DNA of 64,000 nt from CBDUEF01 sp018063485 (GTDB taxonomy: Bacteria; Pseudomonadota; Alphaproteobacteria; Rhodobacterales; Rhodobacteraceae), in NCBI GenBank assembly GCA_037045435.1, contig JBAOID010000011.1:22707-86706 (forward strand). Reading direction: 5' to 3'. The notes beneath the pieces are model-generated. The model ran no database searches. It saw only the letters and a list, made by a program, of their open reading frames with translations, and was not told where the DNA came from. Positions 8,833 through 17,442 of the stretch are shown here, piece after piece; the stretch's first letter is position 1; each line of letters starts with the position of its first letter. The position numbers and the translations under genes are program-made.

Positions 8833-9517
8833 AATCGTCCTTGATACAGAAACCACCGGTTTTGAACCCTCCGAGGGCCATCGCATCGTTGAAATTGGTG
8901 CTATTGAATTGTTCAACCATGTGAAGACCGGGCAAACCTATCACCAATATATCAACCCCCAACGCCTGATGCCGAAAGAGGCGTTTGATGTTCACGGCCT
9001 TGGTGATGATTTCCTGCGTGACAAGCCGGTGTTCAAGGCGATTGGGCAGGCCTTTCTCGATTTTATCGGTGATGCACAACTGGTGATTCACAACGCCAGT
9101 TTTGATATGAAATTTCTGAACGCCGAGTTGAAATCCGCGGGATTTCCGGGTCTGCCCAACAGCCGTGCTACCGATACCCTGATAATGGCGCGCACTAGAT
9201 TTCCGGGCTCTCCAGCCTCGCTTGATGCCCTGTGCCGCCGTTTTGGTGTCGACAATTCGGGGCGTGAGAAACATGGCGCCTTGTTGGACAGTGAAATTCT
9301 TGCTGAGGTCTATCTGGAGCTGATCGGAGGGCGTCAGCCAGATCTTGCACTTGCTGTTGTCCTGCAGCACGAAACCACCACCTCCACAACATCTGATTGG
9401 CGGCCGCGTCCGCGCGTCACACCGCTAGCTCCGCGCATGACGGCAGAAGAACAGACCGCCCACCAGGTCATGGTAGCCAAGATGGGCGATGCTGCGCTGT
9501 GGCTGAAACGTCAGTAG
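8825..9517 (+). CDS. dnaQ: DNA polymerase III epsilon subunit (3'-5' proofreading exonuclease)
   Basis: DEDDh exonuclease that proofreads for the replicative polymerase. Exo I is VLDTETTGFEP at the N-terminus, Exo II is VIHNASFDMKFLN, and Exo III is EKHGALLDSEILAEVYLEL with the catalytic His and Asp. The length is 230 aa, typical of the alphaproteobacterial protein. Last gene of the maf operon; it converges on secB with only 4 nt between the two stops. Confidence 0.95.
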   Translation: MREIVLDTETTGFEPSEGHRIVEIGAIELFNHVKTGQTYHQYINPQRLMPKEAFDVHGLGDDFLRDKPVFKAIGQAFLDFIGDAQLVIHNASFDMKFLNAELKSAGFPGLPNSRATDTLIMARTRFPGSPASLDALCRRFGVDNSGREKHGALLDSEILAEVYLELIGGRQPDLALAVVLQHETTTSTTSDWRPRPRVTPLAPRMTAEEQTAHQVMVAKMGDAALWLKRQ

Positions 9518-9521
9518 TGGC

Positions 9522-10007
9522 CTAGTTCGGCTGCCCCTGCGCTGATTGTGTTTGAGCGCGACGTTGCAATTCGGTGCGATACAGGGCCAGAAAATCCACA
9601 GTGTCGATGTTCAGCGGCGGAAAACCGCCGTCTCGCGTGACGTCCGAGATGATCCGCCGCACAAAGGGAAACAACATGCGCGGGCATTCGATCAACAGAA
9701 AGGGATGCATCTGATCTTCCGGAACGCCCTCAATGTGGAAAATGCCGCCATAATCCAATTCCATCAGGAATAGCGTATCGCCGTTCACCTTGTTCTTGGA
9801 CGTCACTTTGAACTTTGTGATCACATCAAACTGATGATCCGGTGCGCGTTTGCGTGCGTCCAGGCTGACCGCAACCTGTATATCCGGCTGCACCTCGGAC
9901 CCGGTCAATCCCTTTTGTGCCACCAGATTTTCAAAAGACATGTCCCGCACAAATTGCGCCAGAACTGACATCTTGATTTGCGGCGCGCCGCCATTTTCCT
10001 CGGCCAT
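9522..10007 (-). CDS. secB: Protein-export chaperone SecB
   Basis: Homotetrameric cytoplasmic chaperone that keeps precursors unfolded for SecA. The 161-aa protein has the family segments YVRD-like QFVRDMSFEN near the N-terminus, YGGIFHIEGVPEDQ in the middle, and the ECPRMLFPFVRRIISDVTRDGGFPP signature. Its C-terminal tail is short and Gln-rich. It is monocistronic or paired with fxsA (56-nt gap). It is convergent with dnaQ. Confidence 0.96.
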   Translation of the reverse strand: MAEENGGAPQIKMSVLAQFVRDMSFENLVAQKGLTGSEVQPDIQVAVSLDARKRAPDHQFDVITKFKVTSKNKVNGDTLFLMELDYGGIFHIEGVPEDQMHPFLLIECPRMLFPFVRRIISDVTRDGGFPPLNIDTVDFLALYRTELQRRAQTQSAQGQPN

Positions 10008-10063
10008 ACGACCACTCCTGAAGAACCCTCGATGCGCCCTCCTATCAGGTCAGGGCGCGGCGC

Positions 10064-10567
10064 TCAATGGCGCGTCCAACCCGAAGGCGGCGGCACCTGG
10101 CCGGTTTTTGGCGGAATCTCTTCGAAATCGGCGTCGATCCAGTCCTGTGACCCGGTTTTGCTTGGGTGAGCAGTTTCGCCGCGAAACCTTCCCGAGCTCT
10201 GGCTGCTGGTAAAGCCGGCAATTGTTACCCGCCTGGCAAGGAGCCCGATCAACAACCGCCGCAGCGCCGGGATCATCAGCAAGAAGCCCAGCGTATCCGT
10301 GAAAAATCCGGGCAGCATCAACAGGAACCCCCCGATCAGGATCAGCGCCCCATGGGCAAGTGGCGAGAGCGGATTCTTCATCTGATCACCAGCCTGCTGC
10401 AATTCCCGCAGCACGCCAATGCCCTGATAGCGCACCAAAAATGCCCCGATAACGGCGGTGGCCAGCACAATCGCCAGCGTCGGCCACAGCGTCAGCCAGC
10501 CACCTACCGTCACAAACAGCGCGATTTCGATCAGTGGCACCAAGAAGAACAGGCCAAATATCCACAT
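10064..10567 (-). CDS. fxsA: FxsA-family membrane protein
   Basis: FxsA-like inner membrane protein (167 aa). The N-terminus MWIFGLFFLVPLIEIALFVTVGGWLTLWPTLAIVLATAVIGAFLVRYQG is typical, with a second hydrophobic pair around LILIGGFLLMLPGFFTDTLGFLLMIPALR. E. coli FxsA reduces F-plasmid exclusion of phage T7, but its general role is unknown. It has a hydrophilic C-terminal tail. Divergent from the Tim44-like gene, which starts 115 nt away. Confidence 0.85.
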   Translation of the reverse strand: MWIFGLFFLVPLIEIALFVTVGGWLTLWPTLAIVLATAVIGAFLVRYQGIGVLRELQQAGDQMKNPLSPLAHGALILIGGFLLMLPGFFTDTLGFLLMIPALRRLLIGLLARRVTIAGFTSSQSSGRFRGETAHPSKTGSQDWIDADFEEIPPKTGQVPPPSGWTRH

Positions 10568-10682
10568 TTTTGCGGTCTCCGAAAGTCTTGCGCCCCAAGT
10601 GGTAGACTTGGGCGCACCCAGACCCTACATAAGAGTTCAACGTCCGGATCGCCAACCCCCCGGACATGATTTGAGGCCCGTT

Positions 10683-11342
10683 ATGAACGCTTCCCTGATC
10701 CAGCTTCTGGTTTTAGCCGGAATTGCTGTATTTCTGGTCCTTAAACTTCGGTCAGTTCTTGGAACGCGCGATGGATTTGAAAAGCCGCCAGCGCAAATCG
10801 ACAATCAAAACACCAAGCCAAAGCGCGACTTCGAGGTAATCGAGGGTGGGCCGGATCGCGACATCGTTGATCATGTCCCTGACGGCTCGTCGGCAGCCAA
10901 GGCGCTTTTGGCGATGAAACAGGCGGAGCCAGGATTCAATGTGGGCGAATTTCTGCGCGGTGCGCGTGGGGCCTATGAGATGATTCTGATGGCCTTTGAG
11001 CGGGGCGATCTGGACTCGATCCGCCCTTTCCTGTCTGCCGACGTCGAGAATAGCTTTGCCGAAGCAATTGACGCGCGTGATCGGGATGGCAAGACTGTCG
11101 AAGCAAATTTCATTGGCTTGCGCGAGCTTACTCTTACAGATGCCACCTATGATCAAGCCAGTCGCACCGCTGAAATCACCGTTCGTTTCATGGGTGAGTT
11201 GACCTCTGCCACGCGTGACAAGGCGGGCACCATTGTTGAAGGCTCCACCACCGAGATCAAACGCCAGCGCGAACTCTGGAGCTTTGCCCGGCGCATGGGC
11301 GTTCAGGATCCAAACTGGCAGCTTGTCGCCACTGGCGAATAG
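10683..11342 (+). CDS. Tim44/TimA-domain membrane-anchored protein
   Basis: Tim44-like domain protein (about 219 aa). An N-terminal membrane anchor (LIQLLVLAGIAVFLVLKLRSVLG) is followed by a charged linker and a C-terminal Tim44/NTF2-like domain from about residue 90 (FLRGARGAYEMILMAFERGDLDSIRPFLS). Bacterial relatives such as TimA are envelope proteins of unclear role; the mitochondrial homologue recruits Hsp70 to the import channel. The start at ATG 10683 is used because upstream codons would overlap the divergent promoter. It lies 13 nt before mltA, so probably one operon with it. Confidence 0.85.
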   Translation: MNASLIQLLVLAGIAVFLVLKLRSVLGTRDGFEKPPAQIDNQNTKPKRDFEVIEGGPDRDIVDHVPDGSSAAKALLAMKQAEPGFNVGEFLRGARGAYEMILMAFERGDLDSIRPFLSADVENSFAEAIDARDRDGKTVEANFIGLRELTLTDATYDQASRTAEITVRFMGELTSATRDKAGTIVEGSTTEIKRQRELWSFARRMGVQDPNWQLVATGE

Positions 11343-11355
11343 ATACGGGGGATCA

Positions 11356-12378
11356 ATGCGTGCCCTGCTGCATTCCATTGTTCTGGCGATAGGCCTGATG
11401 CCCGTATCAGCACCGGCGCAAATGCTTGATTTCGCCGCACTTGATGGCTGGGAGATCGACGATCATCGCGCCGCGTTGCTCAGCTTTCTGGCGACATGTG
11501 ATAAGTTGACTGATGCCGATTGGACGCCAATCTGCCGTGTGGCCGCAGATGCCACAAAGACGGATGCCTCCGCCCGCGCCTTTTTTGAGCTGTTTTTCAA
11601 GCCGGTGATCATTGGTCTGCCGCCTGCGCTGTTCACAGGCTATTATGAGCCGGAACTTGATGGTTCACCCAATCGCACTCCGCGTTTTGCCTATCCGATC
11701 TATCGCCGCCCGCCTGAATTGCAGGATGGTCAGGTCTACCTGGACCGCGCTGCCATCGAAAACGGGGGCTTGCGGGGGCGGGGGCTGGAGCTGGCTTGGC
11801 TGGATGACCCGGTCGAGGTGTATTTTCTGCAAATACAAGGGTCGGGCCGCATCCGTATGCCAGACGGCCATATCATGCGGGTGGGCTATGCCGGTCGTAA
11901 CGGCCATGCCTATCGCTCGGTGGGCAAGGAAATGGTTCGGCGCGGCACTCACACCCCAGACCAGGTTTCGGCCCAGGAAATCCGCTCCTATGTTCGCAGC
12001 AATCCGGCAACGGGCAATACCTTGTTGAATTTCAACCCGTCCTATATCTTCTTTCGCAAGATCGGTGACCTGCCTGCCGACAAGGGCCCGATTGGCGCGA
12101 TGGGCAGGTCGATCACGCCGATGCGCTCGGTTGCGATTGATCCTGCCTTCACACCGCTGGGCGCGCCGGTCTGGGTTGAAAAAGACGGTGATTTTCCGAT
12201 TCGCAGCCTGATGGTGGCCCAGGATACTGGCGGCGCAATCAAGGGGCCTCAACGGGCCGATATCTTTTACGGCTCGGGCGATGGGGCGGGAAATGCGGCG
12301 GGCACCGTCAAGGATGGTGGGCGGATGATCCTGCTTTTGCCTATTGAGCGCGCCTACGCCCTGCTGCCGGACGGTTGA
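11356..12378 (+). CDS. mltA: Membrane-bound lytic murein transglycosylase A
   Basis: Cleaves peptidoglycan glycan strands to 1,6-anhydro ends. The 340-aa protein has a signal peptide (MRALLHSIVLAIGLMPVSAPA) with no clear lipobox. The MltA domain contains GYYEPELDGS, LQIQGSGRIRM and the C-terminal 3D/double-psi barrel motif QDTGGAIKGPQRADIFYGSG with the catalytic Asp. Next to the Tim44-like gene and a Smr gene, an arrangement common in this family. Confidence 0.94.
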   Translation: MRALLHSIVLAIGLMPVSAPAQMLDFAALDGWEIDDHRAALLSFLATCDKLTDADWTPICRVAADATKTDASARAFFELFFKPVIIGLPPALFTGYYEPELDGSPNRTPRFAYPIYRRPPELQDGQVYLDRAAIENGGLRGRGLELAWLDDPVEVYFLQIQGSGRIRMPDGHIMRVGYAGRNGHAYRSVGKEMVRRGTHTPDQVSAQEIRSYVRSNPATGNTLLNFNPSYIFFRKIGDLPADKGPIGAMGRSITPMRSVAIDPAFTPLGAPVWVEKDGDFPIRSLMVAQDTGGAIKGPQRADIFYGSGDGAGNAAGTVKDGGRMILLLPIERAYALLPDG

Positions 12379-12381
12379 GAG

Positions 12382-12972
12382 ATGTCGCGTCGGCGCATTT
12401 TACGGCCCGAAGAAGAAGAAATCTGGCGCGCCGTGGCGGGCACGGTCAATCCGCGACATCCTGTCGGCCCGGTGTTTCTAAGACCCATAGAGGCAGCGCA
12501 TTCAAAGCCTGCGCTAGCTGACACCACCCCTCCTCCCGCCCTGTCAAAGTCTCGCCTTTCCGCCTTTCGATTGGGAGAGGCTGCACGGCTCGATCCGGCT
12601 TTACCGCGGGGCCTGCCAAAAGCTGTGCTGCAAATGGATGCAAAGACCCACGGCAAGATGACGCGTGGCAAGATCGCGCCCGACGCAAGGCTTGATCTGC
12701 ACGGCATGACACTGTCTGAGGCGCACCCCGAATTGATCCGCTTCGTCCTCAATGCCCAATCAGCCGGGATGCGGCTGGTTCTGGTGATCACTGGCAAAGG
12801 CAAGCAGGGCCAGGATCTCGGCCCGATCCCCCAACGCATGGGAGCCCTGCGCCACCATGTGCCGCAATGGCTGCGCTTGCAGCCCTTGGGGCCAGCGGTA
12901 TTGCAGATCTCCGAAGCCCACCTGAAACACGGCGGTTCAGGGGCCTATTACGTCTATCTGCGGCGTAGATAG
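12382..12972 (+). CDS. Smr/MutS2-domain endonuclease-like protein
   Basis: 196-aa protein with a C-terminal Smr domain (about residues 105-195). Key segments are DLHGMTLSEAH (the LDLHG motif) and VLVITGKGKQGQ (the TGxG motif), with the late HGGSGAYYVYLRRR. The N-terminal half is low-complexity and Pro/Ala-rich. Smr domains are nicking nucleases or RNA-binding modules; the role of stand-alone proteins in alphaproteobacteria is not known. It follows mltA by 3 nt and converges on the hydrolase gene. Confidence 0.88.
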   Translation: MSRRRILRPEEEEIWRAVAGTVNPRHPVGPVFLRPIEAAHSKPALADTTPPPALSKSRLSAFRLGEAARLDPALPRGLPKAVLQMDAKTHGKMTRGKIAPDARLDLHGMTLSEAHPELIRFVLNAQSAGMRLVLVITGKGKQGQDLGPIPQRMGALRHHVPQWLRLQPLGPAVLQISEAHLKHGGSGAYYVYLRRR

Positions 12973-12973
12973 A

Positions 12974-14080
12974 CTATCTTGTCAGTTCTACCGCTACATC
13001 CCCCACCGGGGCCAACACGATTTCGGTTGCATTTTGCACTGTCAGAATCGCCCCTGGCAACAGCCCGACCCGACTACGAAGGTCGCGCTCAAAGGCGGAA
13101 TTAATGTCGATGATCCGGCTCATCAGCAATAACAACGCAGCCGAATCTCCCAATGTGAAATGCCCGGCCCCCTCACTAAAGTTGCTGACATCAAGAAATG
13201 TCACGTTCAGGTCAGCCAAACTGCTTACATCCTTGATCGACCCCAACCTTGCCGCTTGGCCCGTCAAGCCTGCCGAAATCCGTAGCACCTTGTCACGATT
13301 TGACCCGAAGATAACAAACGGCTGCGGCAACTTTCCCATCGCATGGGCTTGCTCGCGGAACACATCCACATCAATATCAGGAGAGATCAGGATCACCCCG
13401 CCAATCCGGGCAAGCGTTTTTTTGTTGCCCCGTATGGAGGTTTGCCGAAGCGCTTCCATCGAGAGCGCCGCGCCCATCGAATGCGCCACAACCAGAATTC
13501 GAGTTGCACCTGCATTGGCAATCTCGTTGATGAGATTCTCAAGACCGTCACGCGCAAAAAGGGCGGAGTCGCGGTCATAAACATAACCCAAGGGGTTTGC
13601 CGCCGAGGGCCAGGAATAATGCACAATGGTTCCCGGCAGCTTCAGATCGTGCGAGAACTGGGCAACCCGATACAAACCCTCGGCAAAATTATTGTTGAAC
13701 CCATGAACGAAAATCACCGCCTCGCCCCCGTTGTCGATCAGATTCCTGTGCAGATTGTTGCGAAAATCCCTTTCATTGGAGAAAAGGGTTTCGGCTGTGG
13801 TTAGGAAATCCACCTGCGGGTTCGGCTTGCTGTGGCGTGGCGGGTATTTGATCTCGCCAGCTTTGCGGTCTGGGGGAATCGAGATATCAAACCGTCCATA
13901 ATGCGTGATTTCCGAGCGGTGGGTACCGAAAGTGCGGTCTTCATCGACTTCGCGGGTGGTCCCAAAGAAAACCGGCTGCACTTCGCCCACGCTTGCGGCC
14001 TGCGGATCAAGAATCAACTGCCCGCGCGGGGCGCAGGCGATGACAAAAGTCAGGATCAGAACAATCAAGCGCCTGGGCAT
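12974..14080 (-). CDS. Alpha/beta hydrolase lipoprotein (DUF900/COG4782 family)
   Basis: Predicted secreted lipoprotein esterase/lipase-like enzyme of unknown substrate. The start at 14080 gives MPRRLIVLILTFVIACAPRG, a lipoprotein signal with lipobox VIAC; an ATG at 14134 would bury this signal. The hydrolase domain shows the oxyanion-loop strand AVIFVHGFNNNFAEGLYR and the nucleophile elbow VVAHSMGAALSMEAL with catalytic Ser; candidate Asp (SPDIDVD) and His (GAGHFTLGD) follow. It is intact. Convergent with the Smr gene, 1 nt apart. Confidence 0.85.
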   Translation of the reverse strand: MPRRLIVLILTFVIACAPRGQLILDPQAASVGEVQPVFFGTTREVDEDRTFGTHRSEITHYGRFDISIPPDRKAGEIKYPPRHSKPNPQVDFLTTAETLFSNERDFRNNLHRNLIDNGGEAVIFVHGFNNNFAEGLYRVAQFSHDLKLPGTIVHYSWPSAANPLGYVYDRDSALFARDGLENLINEIANAGATRILVVAHSMGAALSMEALRQTSIRGNKKTLARIGGVILISPDIDVDVFREQAHAMGKLPQPFVIFGSNRDKVLRISAGLTGQAARLGSIKDVSSLADLNVTFLDVSNFSEGAGHFTLGDSAALLLLMSRIIDINSAFERDLRSRVGLLPGAILTVQNATEIVLAPVGDVAVELTR

Positions 14081-14187
14081 CGCGTGGCTCCGTTCAGGAA
14101 CACCTACACAATGCTGTGTCGGCTCATTGGTCAAGGGCCTGTTACAGCCCGAGCTATTGTAGTTCAGGTTCGGGCAGTGTCCTGAGC

Positions 14188-15480
14188 TTACAGAACATAG
14201 CGCGACAGATCCGCAGAACGTGACAATTCCCCAAGGTTTTTTTCGACAAAGCCTGCGTCCACCACCACAGAGTCACCGGCGCGATCAGGGGCCGTAAAGG
14301 ACAGTTCCTCGAACACCCGCTCCATCACCGTATAGAGCCGCCGCGCGCCGATGTTTTCCACACTCTGGTTGACCTCGGCGGCGATCCTTGCAAGCGCGGC
14401 GATGCCATCTTCGGTAAAGCTGACGGTAACCTCTTCGGTGCCCATCAGGGCAGTGTATTGCAATGTCAGCGCATTGTCGGTTTCGGTCAGAATCCGTACG
14501 AAATCGGCCTCGGTCAAGGGTTTCAACTCAACCCGTATCGGCAATCGACCCTGCAATTCGGGCAGCAAATCCGACGGCTTGGCGATGTGGAAAGCGCCCG
14601 AGGCGATGAACAGGATATGATCTGTTTTTACTGGCCCGTATTTGGTGGAAACGGTCGTGCCTTCGATCAGCGGCAACAAATCGCGCTGCACGCCTTCACG
14701 TGAAACATCCGCGCCCCGCGTATCGGCACGGGCGCATACCTTGTCGATCTCATCCAGAAACACGATGCCGTTTTCCTGAACCGCTTCCAGTGCGGCAGCC
14801 TTTACGGCCTCGTCATCCAGCAGTTTGTCAGCCTCTTGCCCGATGAGCAGATCATAGCTGGCGGCCACAGTCATCTTTTTGCGGCTGGTGCGGGTGCCAA
14901 AGACCTTGAACAGGTCTTGCAGCCCCTGCATCTGCATTTCCATGCCGTTGCCCATCATTGGCATGGAGGGAACGGGGTCGGCAATTTCCAATTCGATCAC
15001 GGTCTGATCCAGCTCTCCCCGGCGCAACTTGCCGCGGAACATTTCGCGTGTCTGTTCGCGGGCATCTTTACCGGCCAGCGCGTCAATCACCCTGTCTTCG
15101 GCGGCGGCCTGCGCCTTGGCTTGCACCGCGTCGCGCATTATCGCTCGCGTGTCGATCATCGCAGTATCGACCAGATCGCGGATGATGCTATCCACGTCGC
15201 GGCCAACATAGCCAACTTCGGTGAATTTCGTCGCCTCGATCTTCAGAAAGGGAGCTTTGGCCAGCTTGGCCAGCCTGCGGGCGATCTCGGTCTTGCCCAC
15301 CCCGGTCGGGCCGATCATCAGGATATTCTTGGGATAAACCTCATCGCGCAGATCGTCAGCCAACAGCTTGCGCCGCCAGCGGTTGCGCAAGGCCACTGCC
15401 ACGGCGCGCTTGGCAGCGTTTTGCCCGATAATATGGCGGTCGAGTTCCGAGACAATTTCGCGCGGTGTCAGATTGGTCAT
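14188..15480 (-). CDS. hslU: ATP-dependent protease ATPase subunit HslU (ClpY)
   Basis: AAA+ unfoldase of the HslUV proteasome-like protease. 430 aa. Walker A is IGPTGVGKTEIARRLAK, the pore-loop region includes KFTEVGYVGRDV, Walker B is GIVFLDEIDKV, and the C-terminal segment ends with LSRYVL, needed to activate HslV. The universal GADVSREGVQRDLLPLIEG motif is present; its codons resemble half of a parS site. It overlaps hslV by 4 nt. Confidence 0.97.
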   Translation of the reverse strand: MTNLTPREIVSELDRHIIGQNAAKRAVAVALRNRWRRKLLADDLRDEVYPKNILMIGPTGVGKTEIARRLAKLAKAPFLKIEATKFTEVGYVGRDVDSIIRDLVDTAMIDTRAIMRDAVQAKAQAAAEDRVIDALAGKDAREQTREMFRGKLRRGELDQTVIELEIADPVPSMPMMGNGMEMQMQGLQDLFKVFGTRTSRKKMTVAASYDLLIGQEADKLLDDEAVKAAALEAVQENGIVFLDEIDKVCARADTRGADVSREGVQRDLLPLIEGTTVSTKYGPVKTDHILFIASGAFHIAKPSDLLPELQGRLPIRVELKPLTEADFVRILTETDNALTLQYTALMGTEEVTVSFTEDGIAALARIAAEVNQSVENIGARRLYTVMERVFEELSFTAPDRAGDSVVVDAGFVEKNLGELSRSADLSRYVL

Positions 15481-16034
15481 TTTGAAATCCGCTCAATTGT
15501 CAGGTTGCCATTGGTGTACACGCAAATATCCGCCGCAATAGCCATGGCACGCCGCGCGATATCCTCGGCCGGCAAATCACCCGCCATCAGGCCGCGCGCC
15601 GCAGCAAGGGCAAAGTTGCCGCCCGAGCCAATGGCCGCAACATCATGTTCCGGTTCCAGCACGTCACCCGCGCCGGTGATCACAAAAAGCCCCTCGCCAT
15701 CGGTGACGATCAGCATGGCCTCAAGGTTGCGCAGGTATTTGTCCATGCGCCAATCCTTGGCAAGATCAACGCAAGCCCGCGCCAATTGGCCCGGTGCCGC
15801 CTCCAGTTTTTTCTCAAGCCGTTCCAGCAGGGTAAAGGCATCCGCAGTCGATCCCGCAAAGCCCGCAACCACATCATGCCCCCCCGGAGAAAGTCGCCGC
15901 ACCTTGCGCGCAGTGCCCTTGATCACGGTTTGACCAAGGCTGACCTGACCATCCCCGGCAACCACCACTTCGCCCCCGCGCCGCACCGCCAGAATCGTTG
16001 TGCCATGCCAGCCGGGGAATTTGTCTTCGGCCAT
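15477..16034 (-). CDS. hslV: ATP-dependent protease peptidase subunit HslV (ClpQ)
   Basis: N-terminal-Thr hydrolase subunit of HslUV. 185 aa with a short propeptide (MAEDKFPGWHG) before the catalytic TTILAVRRGGEVVVAGDGQ; the second conserved region is AIGSGGNFALAAARGL. The first gene of the hslVU operon. The 100-nt gap to the divergent capsule-type gene must carry both promoters. Confidence 0.97.
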   Translation of the reverse strand: MAEDKFPGWHGTTILAVRRGGEVVVAGDGQVSLGQTVIKGTARKVRRLSPGGHDVVAGFAGSTADAFTLLERLEKKLEAAPGQLARACVDLAKDWRMDKYLRNLEAMLIVTDGEGLFVITGAGDVLEPEHDVAAIGSGGNFALAAARGLMAGDLPAEDIARRAMAIAADICVYTNGNLTIERISK

Positions 16035-16134
16035 AGTCAGCCCTTTCTTTGATCTGCCCCTATATGGAAGCCACAGGCCGCTGACACAAGACAGGCCTCT
16101 GGCGTGGCGGCGCGAAATGGCTTAGCTTTTTGCC

Positions 16135-17034
16135 ATGGCCGAGCCGCATATTCTGCATTTCTTTATGCCTGATCACCGTCTTGCCCAGATTGCGGCGGGA
16201 AAACCGAGCATTTTGACGCGGGTGATCGAAGCAGTAAAGAATGCCGGCTGGGATGTGAACCTTCGACCCGAGGCCGAGGCCGAAAAGGCTGCCAGAGATC
16301 CCGGCTTTCATCTGGTTGTGAATAAGTCAGTGACCAGCCCCCGGTGTCTGAGCCTGCGGCGCTGCTATCTTGATCCGTTCTGGCGGATCGAAAACACCAA
16401 TGATCGCTGGGACTGGCCGATCACCGACATGCCTTTTGCGCCCGATCCGAACGATGCCCGGCTGGCGCGTGGCTTTTTGGCCCGTAGGCGCGACAAGCTG
16501 TTTGCCGACTCATCCGTGAGCAGGCGGGGATTCACCTTCATGCCACTTCAGGGCAAACTCCTGCAAAGACGGTATTTTCAGGCAATGAGTCCGGTGGATA
16601 TGATCGCTGAGACATTCCGTGCCAATCCGCGCCAATCCGTAATCGCCACGCTTCACCCTGGCGAGACATATAGCGACGCTGAAATGTCAGCTCTGATGGA
16701 TATCAAGCGGCAAAACCCTGGCTTCCAGCTTTCTTCGCTTAAATCAGACAGGCTTTTGCTCGAATGTGATCGGGTGATCACGCAGAATTCGTCTCTGGCT
16801 TTGCAGGGTTTTTTTCTGGAGAAACCGGCGATTTTGTTTGCCCGGATAGATTTTCACCACATAGCAGGATCGGTGGTGCGCGACGGGCTTGAGGCCGCGT
16901 TTCAAACAGCAGCGGCGCCACCCTTTGCCGACTATCTTTTCTGGTTCTTCAAAAGAAACTCGATAACCTCATGGGATGCAAACAGTGCAAAAGCAATTCG
17001 TGAGCGGCTTTCGCAACATGGGTGGCCGGTATGA
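16135..17034 (+). CDS. Capsule/polysaccharide-synthesis-like protein of unknown function
   Basis: 299-aa cytoplasmic protein without signal peptide or membrane helices. The segment QNSSLALQGFFLEKPAILF near residues 220-240 resembles the region of capsule polysaccharide export/Kdo-transferase-like proteins that signals a GT-B-like glycosyltransferase fold. The rest I do not recognise. It is divergent from hslVU and convergent with trxA, and stands alone, so context does not point to a substrate. A glycosyltransferase role is only an inference. Confidence 0.6.
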   Translation: MAEPHILHFFMPDHRLAQIAAGKPSILTRVIEAVKNAGWDVNLRPEAEAEKAARDPGFHLVVNKSVTSPRCLSLRRCYLDPFWRIENTNDRWDWPITDMPFAPDPNDARLARGFLARRRDKLFADSSVSRRGFTFMPLQGKLLQRRYFQAMSPVDMIAETFRANPRQSVIATLHPGETYSDAEMSALMDIKRQNPGFQLSSLKSDRLLLECDRVITQNSSLALQGFFLEKPAILFARIDFHHIAGSVVRDGLEAAFQTAAAPPFADYLFWFFKRNSITSWDANSAKAIRERLSQHGWPV

Positions 17035-17057
17035 AAAAAGGCGCCCCGATGGGCGCC
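17034..17057 (-). terminator. Rho-independent terminator of trxA
   Basis: On the minus strand GGCGCCC-ATCG-GGGCGCC forms a 7-bp GC stem with a 4-nt loop, followed directly by six T residues. It lies 22 nt beyond the trxA stop and touches the stop codon of the convergent capsule-type gene. Confidence 0.85.
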
Positions 17058-17079
17058 AAACTTTCATCGAATATTCTCT

Positions 17080-17406
17080 TCAGATCGACGAAGTGATCCA
17101 GGTTTCAAGCGCCGCTTTGGGAGCAGCGCCCACCTTGTTCGAAACCACTTCACCATTCTTGAACAGGAACAGCGCCGGGATTCCACGCACCCCCAGCATG
17201 GCAGGGCTGTCGGGGTTTTCATCGACATTGATCTTTACGATCTTGACCTTGCCCGCATATTGCGTGGCGAGCTCTTCCAGGGCTGGGCCGATCTGACGGC
17301 ATGGGCCGCACCATTCGGCCCAGAAATCGACCACGACCGGAACGGTGGATTTGCGGACCTCGGCGTCAAAAGTGGCGTCGGTCACGGCGACAGTTGCAGT
17401 GCCCAT
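17080..17406 (-). CDS. trxA: Thioredoxin 1
   Basis: Small disulfide reductase, 108 aa (106-109 is usual). Active site FWAEWCGPCRQIGP, conserved cis-Pro region GIPALFLFKNGE. It is cytoplasmic, with no signal peptide. It follows addA by 36 nt and ends at a strong terminator, so it is probably co-transcribed with addBA and may have its own promoter. Confidence 0.96.
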   Translation of the reverse strand: MGTATVAVTDATFDAEVRKSTVPVVVDFWAEWCGPCRQIGPALEELATQYAGKVKIVKINVDENPDSPAMLGVRGIPALFLFKNGEVVSNKVGAAPKAALETWITSSI

Positions 17407-17442
17407 GATGGTTCTCCTGAGGGAATGTGTCGATCATCGAAA

